Assembly: GCA_026261815.1 (NCBI GenBank)
Contig: JAMPIT010000174.1
Span: 9,486,001-9,550,000 of the forward strand
Reading direction: 5' to 3'
DNA length: 64,000 nt
Source: Monarcha castaneiventris obscurior
Taxonomy: Eukaryota; Chordata; Aves; Passeriformes; Monarchidae
The notes beneath the pieces are model-generated. The model searched no databases and had not been told where the DNA came from. It saw nothing but the letters and a program-made list of their open reading frames with translations. Shown in pieces: positions 16,101-30,200 of the stretch; within the stretch, counting starts at the first letter, position 1; every line of letters starts with the position of its first letter. The translations under genes were made by a program, and so were the position numbers.

Positions 16101-16950
16101 TGTCCCAACAAAAAGAAAGAAACCGTAACATTTCAAAAAGTTATGAATGTGTGATGTTGGTTGAAGTTTGGAGCAGAGCATCTATGGCTGGCTGTTTAGA
16201 GACTGACTTCAGCTGAAGCTATGATCTTATTCCTGAGGTGAATTCAGAGGTATTCCACAAAGGCATCTGACTTTTGGTGCTTTAATTAAACAAATGGAGG
16301 AGAGACATTTCAAAGAAAATTGAGTAGAGCAGTCTGTCCTGTACTTCAGTCTGGAGATATCTTTTAATCAGTAAAAGACCAAAGACACCATGAAAAGGGG
16401 ATCTGGGTTTTGTTCTTAAGGAACACATAAAAGATGTACTAATTCACCAGTTGTCAAAGAAGAGCTGGCAGATGCCCTTATTCAGAAAGGGAATAGTCAG
16501 TGTATGAAGATATCAACTTTTTTTGGCTGGAGATATTTCAACAACAAAGGAATGCCATACATCAAGGAAAACCAAGAGGAAAGCTAACTTCTGAGGATGC
16601 TGCTAGAACTATAGCATCTCCTAAAAAGTATCAACTAGTCTTATCCCATGGACTCATGATAGGCCTCTCAGAGCTGGCCCCTTTCTGATTTATCTTCAAC
16701 CAAAACGAATCCAGCCTGCATCTTGTGATACTGATCTGCAGGATGAACTCAAGTATAAAATTAATTTCTCATTGCAAATATGTTTCTCATGCTATAAATT
16801 CTTTTCTTTCATGCTATACTAACTTATGCTATGTGTCCTGTTTTTGCTTCTGTTCTGCAATCATAACAATTGTCTGTTGCCCTAACAAGTACCCAAAAAG
16901 ATATTCATTACTATTACTACTTACAGTACTCAATATTATTGCTACTTCCA
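13135..16950. other. MAGI2: Intronic sequence, no gene seen
   Basis: AT-rich intron with GC-richer islets near 14040-14170 and 15600-15660. No repeat family, RNA gene or splice-bounded coding exon was recognised. The short frames here have no domains. Confidence 0.55.
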
Positions 16951-16955
16951 TCAGT

Positions 16956-16996
<41 letters not shown>

Positions 16997-17011
16997 TATT
17001 ACTATTATTAT
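16956..17011. repeat. (ATC)n microsatellite with ATT extension
   Basis: About 13 uninterrupted ATC units at 16956-16996, followed by imperfect ATT/ACT units. The runs of I, S, M or D in the four frames crossing it are artefacts of the triplet repeat. Confidence 0.95.
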
Positions 17012-17454
17012 TCCCTCTATTAATCTGTACCAAAAATAGAATACTGCAAAGGGAAAAAGGATCCATTTTGGGATAGCAGCCAACTACTACATGACAAACA
17101 AGAAAAATGCTGGATATTATAAATAATTTATTCAAAGTTTCAGATTCAAACTAGCCAAGCTGCCAAAGGCTACTGAAACAATGACTGGGTTAGAAAAATG
17201 TCACTGAGCAATAATTATCTCTCTAAACATGGAACTGAGCATGAGACAGTCTTAAGATTACTTCCTTTATGTTTTAAGGCAAATTACATTTTCTGAATTT
17301 CTGCATCACAAATGTGGGGAATTTAAAAGCATAACACAGAGAAGTCAGATATGTCATTTGAAGGCCACAGATTTCAAAAGAACAAAAACCACTCAAACAC
17401 AAGCAAGGGTATGCAGTATATTTTTAAGATTACAGATACGAATGCTTGATGTTC

Positions 17455-17760
17455 AAGGTCAGAAAAAACTTTCAGATCCTTTAGTCTGACCTCCCACATG
17501 TTGCAGGACATGCTGTTTCAGTGAGTACAGTGACCCCTGTACTAAGCCTATTAATTCATGTTGCTACAGCTGTTTCCAGAAACATCTACAGGCTTGAAGA
17601 TGAGAAAAGTTGGAGACCCTCCCCTCTTTCTTTGGTGATTTTGTTGGCCTTACTCTTAAAAATGTATGTCTTAATTATAATCAGAATGTCTCTGACTTCT
17701 GTTTCCAGTCCTTGGCTAGAGTACTCCTCTTTCCCTTCAACAATGAAATACCCGTAACTG
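17455..17760 (-). repeat. Old, decayed CR1-type LINE 3' end
   Basis: The plus strand carries cttttagtctgacctccc, then gatgagaaaagttggaga (17597 onward), then ttggtgattttgttg and aaaaatgtatgtcttaatt. These match in order the reverse complement of an old amniote CR1 3' region that I know from turtle, crocodile and bird DNA, but with many substitutions and a gap after the first block. It is clearly older than the CR1 copies at 21.7 and 40 kb. Confidence 0.65.
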
Positions 17761-17764
17761 CTCC

Positions 17765-20700
17765 ATGAAAAAAAGTTTATGTTGCAAATTAAATCACTTT
17801 CTTTCTCCTTCCTTCTTTTACTTTTCCTGTTCTTTTAATTCTATTTTTTTTTTCTTTTTTTTCCTGTTAATGTTGAGCTAAACAAACTGAGGGAATGAAT
17901 TTCTCTGGTTTTATATCTCTTGGAGGTTTTTCCCTGCAACTGATTTCTAATTTGTCTACATCACATATAAAGATAAGAGCAGAGCTAGACACAGACCCCT
18001 CGCTGCCTCACCAAGAGCCACAGAGCACCCATGGCTGTACCACCACTGGAACTGAAAGAAATTTGATGTCTCTTTAGAAGAACCAACTGAAATAAACTCT
18101 TGGCACTTCTGAAAAGCCTCTCATTTTTCCACAGTGCCTATAGAACCGTGTGCATTTCAGAGTATTTCAGTATCAGAACAAGAAAGCTTTTAATGGTAAT
18201 GAAACAGGACACAGAAAAAGAGAGGATTCTACACCACTATTTAGGAGAAATAGGAAAATTACAATACAACAATAGGAACTATTTTATTAACACCATCAAT
18301 CACACCATTCAATGGCACAGGTAACCAGTATGAAATATGCTCTAAGGGCTATTTCAAAAGACAAAGGCATTTACTATGATTTCAAAGTCAGCCACTAAAA
18401 CCAGAGGTGGGTGTTTACATATTTTTTTTTGTGATCTGGGCCTAAATAACTTCGGCATTGCAAGATAAAACTGCAGGAGAAAAGCTGGACTATGTTAAAA
18501 CAAACAGAAAATTGCTTGCAAGAAATAACAATAAAGTCTTAAACATGATTTCCTCTATGAAAACTGAACTTGCACTTTCCTGCACAAATATCTCTAAAAA
18601 TTCTAATTTGCATTTATTCATTAATTTTCATAATTTTCACTTACTTGCCTAAAGTTTATAGGTACTGATATCCCTAAATGGTGAAGTGGCCTATGATGCA
18701 AAACAAACTCTGAATTTTACAGCACAAAGATGCTATGGTAGATTCACATTTATTGCTATTACTAAAAAAATGTTTTCGTAAATCTTTGAAATTTAGGAAA
18801 ATAAGAAACTGCAATTTGATGAGACAATAGGTGTTTACAGGTGTGCTGATCACTGAAATTCCCCACCCCTCATCTGTTTGTTTGTCTTTTTTCTCTAGTA
18901 GATATTTGAACAAATTTAAATGAGAATAAAAAGTCTTACTCACTTTCCATTGTACACATATGGGAAGGCTAATAGAAAATTATCACCTTTTTACTATTAA
19001 CAATTCTTCTGTTATTGCCCATGTTTATTAACAGAGACAAGTCTGATGCCGCAGAAGAAAAATATGTGATGTTATACAATATGAAGTGATAAACTGTAAG
19101 CAATCATACCATTAAGGACTATCAGGAGATACCTGTGCACAAGGGACATTTAACACTATTCAATAGTTAATAATGTCATATTAACTGGCATTTCACCCTG
19201 AAGGCTTAATTGTCTGACATTAACATTCTTCTTGCACTCTAGGGATGTTCTTTACACCACTCCTTTAGCTAAGGCAAATGTTATTGCAGTTAGGTTGCCT
19301 GCCTCTCCCTCTCCCCAAAGCACTCTGTTGGTGGCTAAATAGCTTCTTCACTTACAGAGGAAAATATGTATTGCCTAAGAGCAGGACAAAATAATGAGAA
19401 AATGAACACAAGATACACACTGAAATTCCAAACCCTTTTTGGCACAACACAGAAGACAGGACACCTGTTTGCTTGATGGGATTACATTAGTCATTCTACT
19501 TAACATGATTCTTCAAATAAAGTATCATTTCATTTTCATATTGTTTTTTTCTGCAGATATAAGTCCCTCAAAAATGGAAGGTATAGCAGTCAGTGTCCAC
19601 AGAGCAGATCATTGGTTATCCAACATGATAGTTCTTACTTTTCTCTCAAATTGTCTCAGCTTACAGTAACAACAATTCTCTACTTCTCCTAAACCATGCC
19701 CTAAACTATGGCACATTTCTATAATGATGAGTATGGTACATCACTCATGCCTTTTCCATAACTAAGCCCTTTTCCATAACCAAGCTCTTCTAGGATGAAC
19801 AGGTGCTCTGATGTCTTCCTGCATCTGAAACACTGCTGACCTGGCCAACTAAAGTTCCACTTCTCTGAACTGATTCTTATGACAAAACAAGACATGTAAA
19901 ATTCATTATACTCCAGCCTTTTTTGTATAGCTGTGTAAGCTTTTCTTGCTTGTAAGCACTGTGGTTAGAAGTTTTCATCACTCAAGGCCTCAAGACGCCT
20001 TCCTCCATCCTTCAGAATTTTCAGTGCTTTAGAAATGCATCAATTTTTGCCCCGACCTTCATAAACAGGTTCAATCCTTTGTGACTGGTATGTTAATTTT
20101 TTGCATTGCAAACTAGATACCACACAAAATGCTCTTTGCTGCAAATAATTTTCTGCATTTTAAAGACAGCCATTTTGACAGGTCCTTTCTCCAAGAAATA
20201 TTAACTGTCATTCCCTTAGAAAAACTTATAAGAGAGACAGATGTTTTAGGACTTTTTGAGCCTATTTCTCAACAAGGAATTTTTGTTTGCTTGTTTCCAG
20301 CACTGCTATGCCTAAGAGAGGAAGTACAAAATTTCATTTCCAGCTGTTGCATTTAAAAGTCTCAAGAAGGAAAGAGTAAATATGGCTTCCTTGCTTACTC
20401 CTCATCCATTTTCACCCTCATACACTGCTTGCTTTCATTTGCTTTCAGATTTTAATTTCTTAAAGACCTCCCAGATGCTGTTGTGAACTGTCAAGGAATT
20501 AATGCTATAGATATTGGAATGGGAAAATTAAAGCTGAAAACACCCAAACCACTGAAGCTGAAGGATTAATGACCCTCACAGCTCCACTCACTTTCCATTC
20601 CTCACTTACTAGGGATAAATGAAATGATGCCATATAACAAATACGATTCATCTTTAGCTATCTAAGAGTCAGATACCCAGTCTGAACTAGGCATTTGGTC

Positions 20701-21705
20701 TCCTTCAGCAGTTAATACAGTGACTAACAATGCAGACATGCCTTTAGAGAGGGTAAAAGAGAAGTAGAATCATAAAGGAGAAAGAGAAAAAAAAAGTTAT
20801 CCTAGACTGATGCAGGAAAACATGACACTAGCATTTAGAACACAGTGTCTCATAAGGTTGCCTGCAGTCCACTTGCAAACTTTCCACCAACAGCCTTGCC
20901 ACTCCCTCCCATGGATTTCCCTCCACTCCAAACATTTTGGCATAATTCCTAATTAGATTTCATGCTGGGACAGTTAACCTCCTAGCCAAACTATCAACAA
21001 AAATTTGCTAAAGTATCCATCAAGCTTCATTTTAAACTTTGTTTTACAATACCATGTGGGAAGCGAATAAGCTTATAAAGTTTTTCTTGTATTGTACTAA
21101 GAATATCACTTCAATGCCTTATCTCACTAAGGAAACAACAATGATTAAGTGACAGAAACTAGGATCTTTTCATTCATTCTATTCAGGCATTTATTGAAAT
21201 GTCAAATCTGCACCTTATATAGCAGTACAACCAGAATCAGAATTTAAGGCTAAATCTGTATGGACTGGTCTTCCAAAACGTTTAATTGAAAAAAGAACAT
21301 AAGGCAAAAAAGTATTGCTGTCAACAGAAGTGCTGTTTTCCAGAGAGCACTAGGAACATTCAATAAAGCAGACATATGGATGCACTTTATTCTATCAAAA
21401 AATAATGTTAAAAATCGTCTCTAGAGACTTGAGAATCCATTAGAAGCTGTTTTGATGGGGTGAAAAGTGAGGTATTAAAAGAAATAAAATATGTATGAGT
21501 TCTAGTAAGTCAGCTCTCCAGTTCCTTAACTTCTAACCTCTTCAAAGCTTAAATCCAGCTTTTTTTCTACAGAAGTTTCTGGCAGAAAGAATTACTTTCA
21601 AATCAAGGTGCTTTGCACTGCTACCATTACCTGGTAACATTTCTTAAAAATGTTTCTGTAGTGACCCATGTATGACTCAAACATAGTTCCTTTATTGCAA
21701 AACTA
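17765..21705. other. MAGI2: Intronic sequence, no gene seen
   Basis: AT-rich intron with a T-rich tract at 17845-17865 and a two-copy tandem at 19748-19785 (cccttttccataac plus a few bases). No exon, RNA gene or further repeat family was recognised. Confidence 0.55.
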
Positions 21706-21709
21706 TTTC

Positions 21710-22118
21710 CAGAGCTGCATGTGGCTCAGGGGCCTCCAGCATGAGGAGGACATGGACCTGCTGAAACGAGTCCAGTGGAGGGTCATAAAGATGATCCAAG
21801 GGCTGGAGCACCTCTGCTGTGAAAACAGGCTTGGGGAGTTGGGGCTGTTCAGCCTGGAGGAGAGAAGGCTTCAGGAAGAGGGCAGGTGTAGATCAGAGAT
21901 AAGAAAGAAATTCTTTGCTGTGAGGGTGGTGAGGCACTGGAACAGGTAGCCCAGGGAAGTTGTGGACTCCCCATCCCCAGGGAGCGTTCAAGGCAAGGGT
22001 GGATGTGGCTTTGAGCAACCTGGTCTAGTAAAAAGTGTCCCTACCCATGGCAGGGGGATTGGAACGAGATGGTCTTTATGTTCCCTTCCAGCCCAAACCA
22101 TTCTATGGTTCTATGATT
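21710..22118 (+). repeat. CR1 LINE 3' end, internally deleted
   Basis: Colinear with the avian CR1 3' end: the C-terminal end of ORF2 (ggcctccagcatgaggagga, tgttcagcctggaggagaga), then gtgaggcactggaacagg, ccatggcagggggattgg and the octamer tail attctatggttctatgatt at 22099-22117. About 100 bases usually found between the ggagagaaggct and gatcagagataagaaag blocks are missing near 21880. Frames of 62-93 codons here are broken ORF2 remnants. The copy is heavily 5'-truncated, as most CR1 insertions are. Confidence 0.92.
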
Positions 22119-25100
22119 ATTGCAGTGTGCTTCTGGCAGGAGTATGGTGAGTTAGATGATCCAGTTAAAGTTAATAGGGACACCTTCAGTTCATGGTCTG
22201 CTGCACTAGGAAGACCTATTCAGATTACTGTACATATCAACTCACAGAAAACTTGCTGAATATTTACTAAAATCCTTGCCCAATTTGTTGCTTTCTACTT
22301 TCTGAACAGTCAAAAACCTACAACAGCTATATCTTTTATATTAGCCTTTTTATTTATATCCTCTACATTTATGGCTTCACAGCATGACCTGTCCAACACT
22401 TTAACTACATTATAATCCTTTCTTTCAGCAAGTACTTAACACAGGAAGCATTTTTAACCAAACGCCTTACAAAAATATCTTAATTTTTAAGCACAAGCAC
22501 AAGACACTGGTAACTTCCTTAAATTGTCAAAAAAAAGAGTGACTACTTGCAAAGAATTTCCAAGCCAGACAGATGTATGTGAGACCATGCATTAATGCAT
22601 AAAACACAGTCCTGTGAATGGAGCTATTTCACTTCTGACGGATCCATGCTAACATCACTTGATCCTTCTCCTTGTCCCTTTTTGTAGTTGGTGCTACCAG
22701 GAGAACGTGTACACCTCACCCTGTATCTCACACTACAAAGGACTACATTAAACTGTGTACAGGTCGTTGTTCTCTTAGTAATTACATCTGATGAGCTGTG
22801 AACCCAATCGAAGAAAAAAATGTAACATATCTCAGTGTGTTGCAATTTAAGTACAAAAAAGCCCCAAATGAGGTTTCTGGCTTCATGGTTTGCAAAATCC
22901 TCAGGCACGTACATTTGTTTAATGACCAGTGTGGCTATGGCTGAGCAGAGGACTCTGGGATTCTGACCAAACTACATCTAAATCTAGAAGTTAAATGAGA
23001 ATAAAACCCCTGTGCTCAGGTGTACCTAATCCACACCTTCACCTTTTGCAGTTTAGAGATGAAAATAATGACCACTTGAAGAAGTTCTTCCTTCTTACAC
23101 TTCCTTCTTACACACCCTTCTTACTTAATTTGGTTTCTCAACTCTGTCCAGAGATTCCCCTCTTGCGATCAGGGGCCTAAAACATGAATATTACTGTTCT
23201 CAACCTGCAACTAAAAGGCTTCAGTGAATATGAAAAAAAAAATCTAATCAAGCTTGGTCTTGCAAAAGGAAGACAGGCCTACTGAGACTTTTCAGTAACT
23301 TCTCATGTTGTACCTTTAAAACTTCTACTTCAATCATCTGTTTACGGGTGACTTCCCTTCCTTGCTTTGTCCCCAACACATTACCAACAGGCTAATTTTA
23401 TTCCAGGGTTCCATTTACACAATTAATTGCCTCCCAATACAAGGCAACAGACATTCCTCACCATCATCCTGTCATTAAGAAGCAGCAAACTTTCTGTTTG
23501 CCCAGATTTCTACCAGTGATCTTTTCCTGGAAGGAAGGTCCTCTTGATAGGATTCCTCACTCCTCTCCGAGATACTCTGCTGACAATATTGTATTTTCTA
23601 AAGTTTGTGAACAGCTGGAAAAGTGTAATTTGAATTCTAGCACAAAGAGCCATGAACTCTCACAGTCTGCACCCAGAACAGCCACTCTGTCCAATCTTTA
23701 TTAAAAATAATTCCACTAAAATCAACCAAACTGCACAGGTGATGCAGACGTAGGTAACAGGAACTGGAAAATATGGGTAATGCACCTTTCAAAAAGAAAA
23801 ACTCAGTATGGGTACTGTGGACTATTCCCAAATTGGTAACATGACTGGGCAGTACAGCACGAAGCCTGCAAGAAGTGGCTTTTCCCAGACATCTTCTCAA
23901 GAAACCAAGTGAGGATTGGCTCTCACAATTTTTTAAGATTTAAGAAACTTTCTGTGAATTTTTTGGTAGCAGTACATTGTGCAGAACCAGATAACTTTCA
24001 AGATGAGATTTTTAATCATGATTTTTTACCACTAGATGACCTGCCATTTAGGCATAGGAATCTGTAATTTTTTCTTCTGAATAAGACAGTTTTAATTACA
24101 ATGCTGAAACATGTAAGAAAAATTGATCTAGGCATTTTTAAATAATTTAAAATACATTTTGTAACTAAAAAGCAAACAAAATTACCTATGTGCAAAAATG
24201 TTAAAATAAAAATATACATTCATCTTGTTCATGAATTAAAGTGTACCTAGAGGGCGTATGTAGAATTAAAAATCAGATGGTATTAAAATGCAATTAAGAA
24301 ACCATAATTATATGTTAAACAGAGACACAAAGACAAGGGATAGCTTCATATCTCATCTTTGGAATAGCTGTTCAGTGTATATGAACTGAATACAGACTCC
24401 CCCTCACAACACATTGAAACTGCAGTCTTTTGTTGAGCTATGTAATTCCTTAAGATCTCAGCAGCTGCTCAGAGAAGCTAAAAGCTGGTATTGGCTAAGC
24501 AGTTTATTCATGGCTCTAGATGGCAATCCTAGAGCTCTCCTAAGGAGATGGTTTCAGTTTTACCTCTGTATGTGAGTCAGAAGGCTTCCAAGGTGGCTGT
24601 AAGAGACAATGCTAAAGAGTCCCTATTAATGCTAATTAAACTGGAATCAGTTTGGATGCTGCAAAGACAAACTCATTGCTGCCCTTCTTCCCCAGCCACT
24701 GCCAGGTCCACAGCTCTTGCTGCAGGGTGCTGGCTGCCCCAGGCACCCTATGTGGGCACAAAGTCAATGCAGAAAAGGAAAATTTGGGCAAGAAAAGGTC
24801 TGACCCAGAGGAACAGATCTTCACTGTCTTCCTAGAAACTATACTGGGATCTATACTGGGAACAACCCCATTTAAATGCTGAAGTAACAGTTATTCCACA
24901 TACCAGTTGTAGTAGTTCCATTGCAAAATGGTGTGTTTAGTCTATTTTACTGCTTTTCTGTTTGCTGTCAGGTATTGGTTTCACGTCTCTGTTTTTGTAG
25001 GGTGTTTTGGCTTTGTGGTGTGGGTTTTTTTTTTAGTTTTTACTTATAGCCTTTGTTTCAGGAATCATAAGAACTACAAAATCTAGAAGCTATTATATCT

Positions 25101-27240
25101 AAGCTATTTAGAAATTGCAAGAAACAGTTTGGAGAGGCATACTTTCTGTGGAAAAAATAATATAGTTGCTTAGAAATATTCAAACACCAGTAGAATTATA
25201 ATTCTGCTTGCAATGGGTTCACCCAAACTGAGATGTCTGTGCATTTATGTAAGTAAATAAACTCTAATGACACATGATATGAATATTTATATTTTCCACA
25301 TAATACATATTCTTAAGCTACTTGTTTGCCTAAGAATCTGGTAATTTCTTCTTTACTCATAAATTAATTTAGAAAACAGTGACATCTGTCACCAAGACAG
25401 AAGTTTCAGGTAAGACCAAAACACTACTGTGGGCACTAATGCTACAATAAAATAGAATGGCAGCGTATTTTTTCTCCATTTTAAAATAAAGTTTTGACCT
25501 AATTGTCTAACGTCCAATGTGAAATAATTATTTCTACTTAAACAAGTCTGCTAACACAAATGATAAATTTGATTTGACAACTGGATATTCTCATGGCATG
25601 GTGGTGACTCATGTGTCCTCTATTCCAAGTCACAGGTCAACATTTTATCATTGCTCTTTAGAGAGGAAAAATAAATTTGCACACAGCAAATGTTCAGGTC
25701 TTAACTATACACACATTATTTAGAGTTAAGTGTAATCAGCTTTTTATGTTCTAAATTTCCATTCGAATGAAGTATGTCTAGTGTAAAAACCAGTAATTTT
25801 TGTTCAGTGCAGAAGAATGAGTATTTGCAAAGCAATTTTCCAAAAGGTAATAAAAATTACCATAGTTTTAACCCACTGGACAGCCAATTTTATCTTTCAG
25901 TGTGGCTCAGGAAGTTACATGGTCTGTGTTATAAATATCAAAATGTTTACCCCAACAGGTCCCAAAACACCTGAGAAAGATTGTTTGGGATTTTTTTGCT
26001 GTACAGCCTCGTAACACTCTCTAGCAAAATATGATGATTCATAGGTGGTTCATTGTAAACCACATTTACAAGGGTCTGTGCAGCCTGAAATAAGTGCCAG
26101 CCTATAATGAAGAGATATTTTTCCGTGTTCTGTTACAAACAACACCATAATTACAATGATTTCTGAGAAAACCAGTAAATGATCACATATTACAAATCTT
26201 CCAGACAGAATCAATTTATTTTCCTTTTTTTCCCCATTCAGGTTATACAGAAAATATACAGAAGCTTCAACATGGCACTCTAAAGAATGACTTCTTTTTC
26301 TTATGTGCATGTATTATCAAAGCTTATTAATAAGAAAAATGTAATTAAAAAATTAAAACAATTCTTTCCAGACATCAAAAAATGTGATTGCTTTTGGGGT
26401 TCACTTAGTCCAATGAACTCCTGGCTGTCACTAATCTAGATGTTTCAAAAGAAAGTGAAATAAAGACAGCATAGATATTAGATATTACCTGATTTTATGT
26501 GTGCCTAAATTTCATAGCTGCATATTAATTGGTAATTGCATACTTCATAAACTGAAGTAGGACAGATTGTAATTCCTTTTGGAAATACATTAAAAAATTA
26601 GTAGGATATTTCTTAAAAAAGAAGCTTGTCAATTTAAAAAAAAAAAGTAACTTAAAATTTCCATTATTCAATTACTAAAGTATCTGAAATTTTTAGCTTC
26701 ATCTTTAGTGTTATCCTTGTTTCTTCCTGGGTTCCCTTACTGTTTGGTTCATTCCACCAATAAATGGAAGTATCAAATTTAACACCTGTGTGACAATAGC
26801 ATGCACATTTTTGTTACGATAAAATTTAGCATTAAAAAATGCAATGGTAATGTCTCCTTATGAAAGTACCCTCATTCACATGGCAAAGTGGCTAATCAAA
26901 AAACCACAGTGGCAGCATTTAAAACTGATGTGTTACTTTATTAGTCCATTCATTAAGATTAAACAAAGGTCAAGAATCAGCAAGAAGTAATAAGTAAGGA
27001 ATTAATGCCAGTGTCTGGAGGAGTTTGGTTTTGGTCAGGTGATTCCAACTCTCTCACTTTTCTTTGCTTGTTTGAAGGTGGCACATGAACTCATTGTCTC
27101 TTTACAAACCACATATAGATTGTTCAAAATGAAGAGTTCTATGTAATTGTAAGATCTTAGTATCAAGCACATTCTAGACTGAACAGAATAAAATTATGTT
27201 ATTTTTTTGTCAAGTGCATTGGTGCATTGGAGGTGTCTGG

Positions 27241-27265
27241 GTTTATTTATTTGTTTGTTTGTTTG
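27241..27265. repeat. TTTA/TTTG tetranucleotide repeat
   Basis: Two TTTA units followed by about four TTTG units, an ordinary short tandem repeat. Confidence 0.85.
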
Positions 27266-30200
27266 CTTTTAGCTATGCATCAGCACTATTGCATAGAATC
27301 TAGTGTCCTCTATCATTTACTCTGAGAGTAGACTATATGCCTGAAAGATGAAACAGATCTCACACAGGGAGCACACTAAGTAATGAAAAGAACATAAGGA
27401 AGGAACAGATCTGGAGCTGTCTTTTGCAGTGTGAAAAAGTCATTTGCACATAGGTATACTCTATTTCCATTTATTTTAATAACCTTCTGAGATTGAAATG
27501 CCTCCCTGAGCTGACAGAAGGTATGTCCATTGTGGTTCAAGATGTCTGGTCACACAGGAACAGGGCTGGAAAGGGCACTAAAGGAGCTAAGCAACACAGA
27601 TTTTTTCCCTTTTCCCAGACAGAATCTACAGTACTGAGAGAGGCTGATGGCAATGCTGAGAAGAGTTGGATTGCTCATAAAAGAAGGGGGTTGCAATAGA
27701 TACGCTGCATGTGAAATTCCACAAAGTAAGGAACTCCTACCTCAAACACCAGCCTGTGCTCTACAACATGCAGGAGCCCCACCCAGGCACGGTGGCACCT
27801 GGTGCAGCCTTTGCAGGCAGGAGCATGAGCCACGTCCTTCAGAAGTCAAGGAAAAATGAGAAGTCTCCTTCAAAACACTGCTGAAAGAGATGAGTGGTGA
27901 TTGTTTCCCCACTGGTACTTCTCTGCCTTTCTGCTTTTATGGAATGTGCTCAGAAATGTGTTAGGAGATCTGCATTCAAATCCTTCTTCTGCAGAAGGTG
28001 ATTCAAACACATCCAGGTTCAGCCCAACCAACACAGTTTGCCAAGCACAAGTCTAAGGCATGCCAGGGGCCCTGCAGGCAATTTTAAATTGTTCATCATC
28101 TCCATTTTGCAAAAATATTTGCTGTGTAAGAGATTCAGCGTAAGGCTTAGTTTTAGGGCATTTATCTGTGATGGTAGTTTGGACTTCCAGTCGTTGTTGT
28201 ACCTTTTTGCTCAGCACTTTCTGAATCCAGAACTCATGTTCTTTGGTGGTATGGCTAATTAACTGTGACAATTAAATTTTCCTTCTGTTTTTTATGTTAA
28301 CGTTCATTAACGTTCTTTTTTTTTCAGTTGGTGGATCTTAATTGTTTAGGCCAAGTGGAGCAGCCCTTATGAGAAGAATTTAGACTAAATCCTTCATCAC
28401 AGAAAATGCTGATGACCTAATTATTCTCCTACACAGAAAACTGAGACATGAAACTACTTAAGAGGTAGTTGCACAGACTTTCCTTACAGTAAATGGGGAG
28501 AAATGAACATTTTTAGACAGGATTTGCCTCACCCTAAAGCAGCTGCTTTAGTATATGCCACACCAACCCAACTCTACAAGTGCCTGCAGAGATCTAAAAT
28601 TAGGTGAACATAATTACACCATAATTACCTTAAACTGCCTCTACACACAACAAAAGAATTGGGCAACTTCCTCAGGGAAATCAGCAAGATGAATTTCCAT
28701 GTAGAATTGCCCTCCTCTGTATCCATTGACATAGTGGGGAGCTGATGCACTTCAGAAACAGCTGTGTGTAGGTGTGATTAAACAAGCTACAAGCCTCCAA
28801 GGGCAGGAACCTCAGAAGTCAGTTTTCTGTGCAGGCCTGTTGAGTAGGCAGTAGATGGACCTTCAGGGTTTACCTTATTTGCCAGGGTAGTTCCCAGCAT
28901 GTGAGCAAGGGGAAAACTGCAACTTTAAAATTTTAAAAGTTGGTAATTTATTTTTTTCCTTTTTTTTCTTTCATAGGGAACAACAATACAGTAATATTCT
29001 TTCCAACTATAATACAAAGCCCATGAGGCATTTTGCAATGCAGGTTAAAACCTGAATATCCATTGATCCCACTGCTGAGGAACTCAACATCAAGAGTAGT
29101 GAAGTCTTTAAAATACTCATGGCCACTGCTTCATTTCAAGTGCATTGTACTGAGACACTAAACAACAACAAAAAATCAGCTCATTTCTAAAGGGATACTT
29201 TGGACAGCAAGATGAATTCCTTGGAGAATCAGAAAGACTGAAACTAAGATTATCCAACGGAACAATTTTTATGAATGCAGGATGCAGAACTATAGATACT
29301 GAAAATGCTCACAGATTGATATTCTTGGTTTGGAGACAGCAGTGAGCCACTGACTGATTTGAGCTTATCATAATCAGAGGGAAATTCATGTCTGTTACTA
29401 CACAAATTCTTAGTTGGCTCTGTATCTTGTTCCTAACAGTAACAGATGTTTCAGAAACAGGTGCAAGAAGACCATATCATACCTATGTGCAGTAACACTT
29501 GATCAATATCTATTTCAAACAGTAGAGATTAGGACAAGCCTTGATGTGTACATCTTCACAGTCTTTCAAAAAATTTTGAAATTAATTATGATCAAAAATT
29601 CGGAAGATCAATATGTTATTTTTCATATTATTAGGTCAACTCCAACATACATTTACTATTATTTCCCTTTCTTAAAAAAAAAAAAAAAAAGCAATCTCAG
29701 TCTTATGAACCCTTTCTTTTTCTTTTTCCATGAGAATTGCTTCCTAAATGTCCCTGATCATTTACTTTGCTTTTCTGTGAAACCCCTCATGTTTGGTGAC
29801 ACTTTCTTAGAGGGAGATGATCAGCACTGAGTCAATTTTCTTCAGACTGTTAATCATTCTTGTCCTTATTTAATCTGATTTTGTTTAGTGCTACCACTTG
29901 CAGGTATTGCAAAGGTCTTCACTTGCTTATGAACAATTTCATTTTGGGGTGCATATTGGGGAAGCTGACTTAAAACTGTGTAATCTATTAAGTACATGAA
30001 TATGGTAAAAGTGGACCTAGTAAAAAATACTGCAGCTCATTCTTTGCTTAAAAAAAGTAAGAAAGAAAACAAGAAAATGGTATTACTTCTAGTTTGTATC
30101 TTTCTAAACATCCCTTTTTTATGTTTCTTATTATAATTTTCCTTTGTGAAGAGGCACAATAATTGTTTTAATATCAAATTACCTATTCTAAACATATTTC

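Noticed and set aside
16829..17135. Frames with long runs of Ile, Ser, Met or Asp
   Set aside because: Artefacts of the ATC microsatellite read in different frames.
29414..29830. 138-codon plus-strand ORF
   Set aside because: It runs through a 17-base A tract, is AT-biased like the intron, and has no recognisable domain or splice context.
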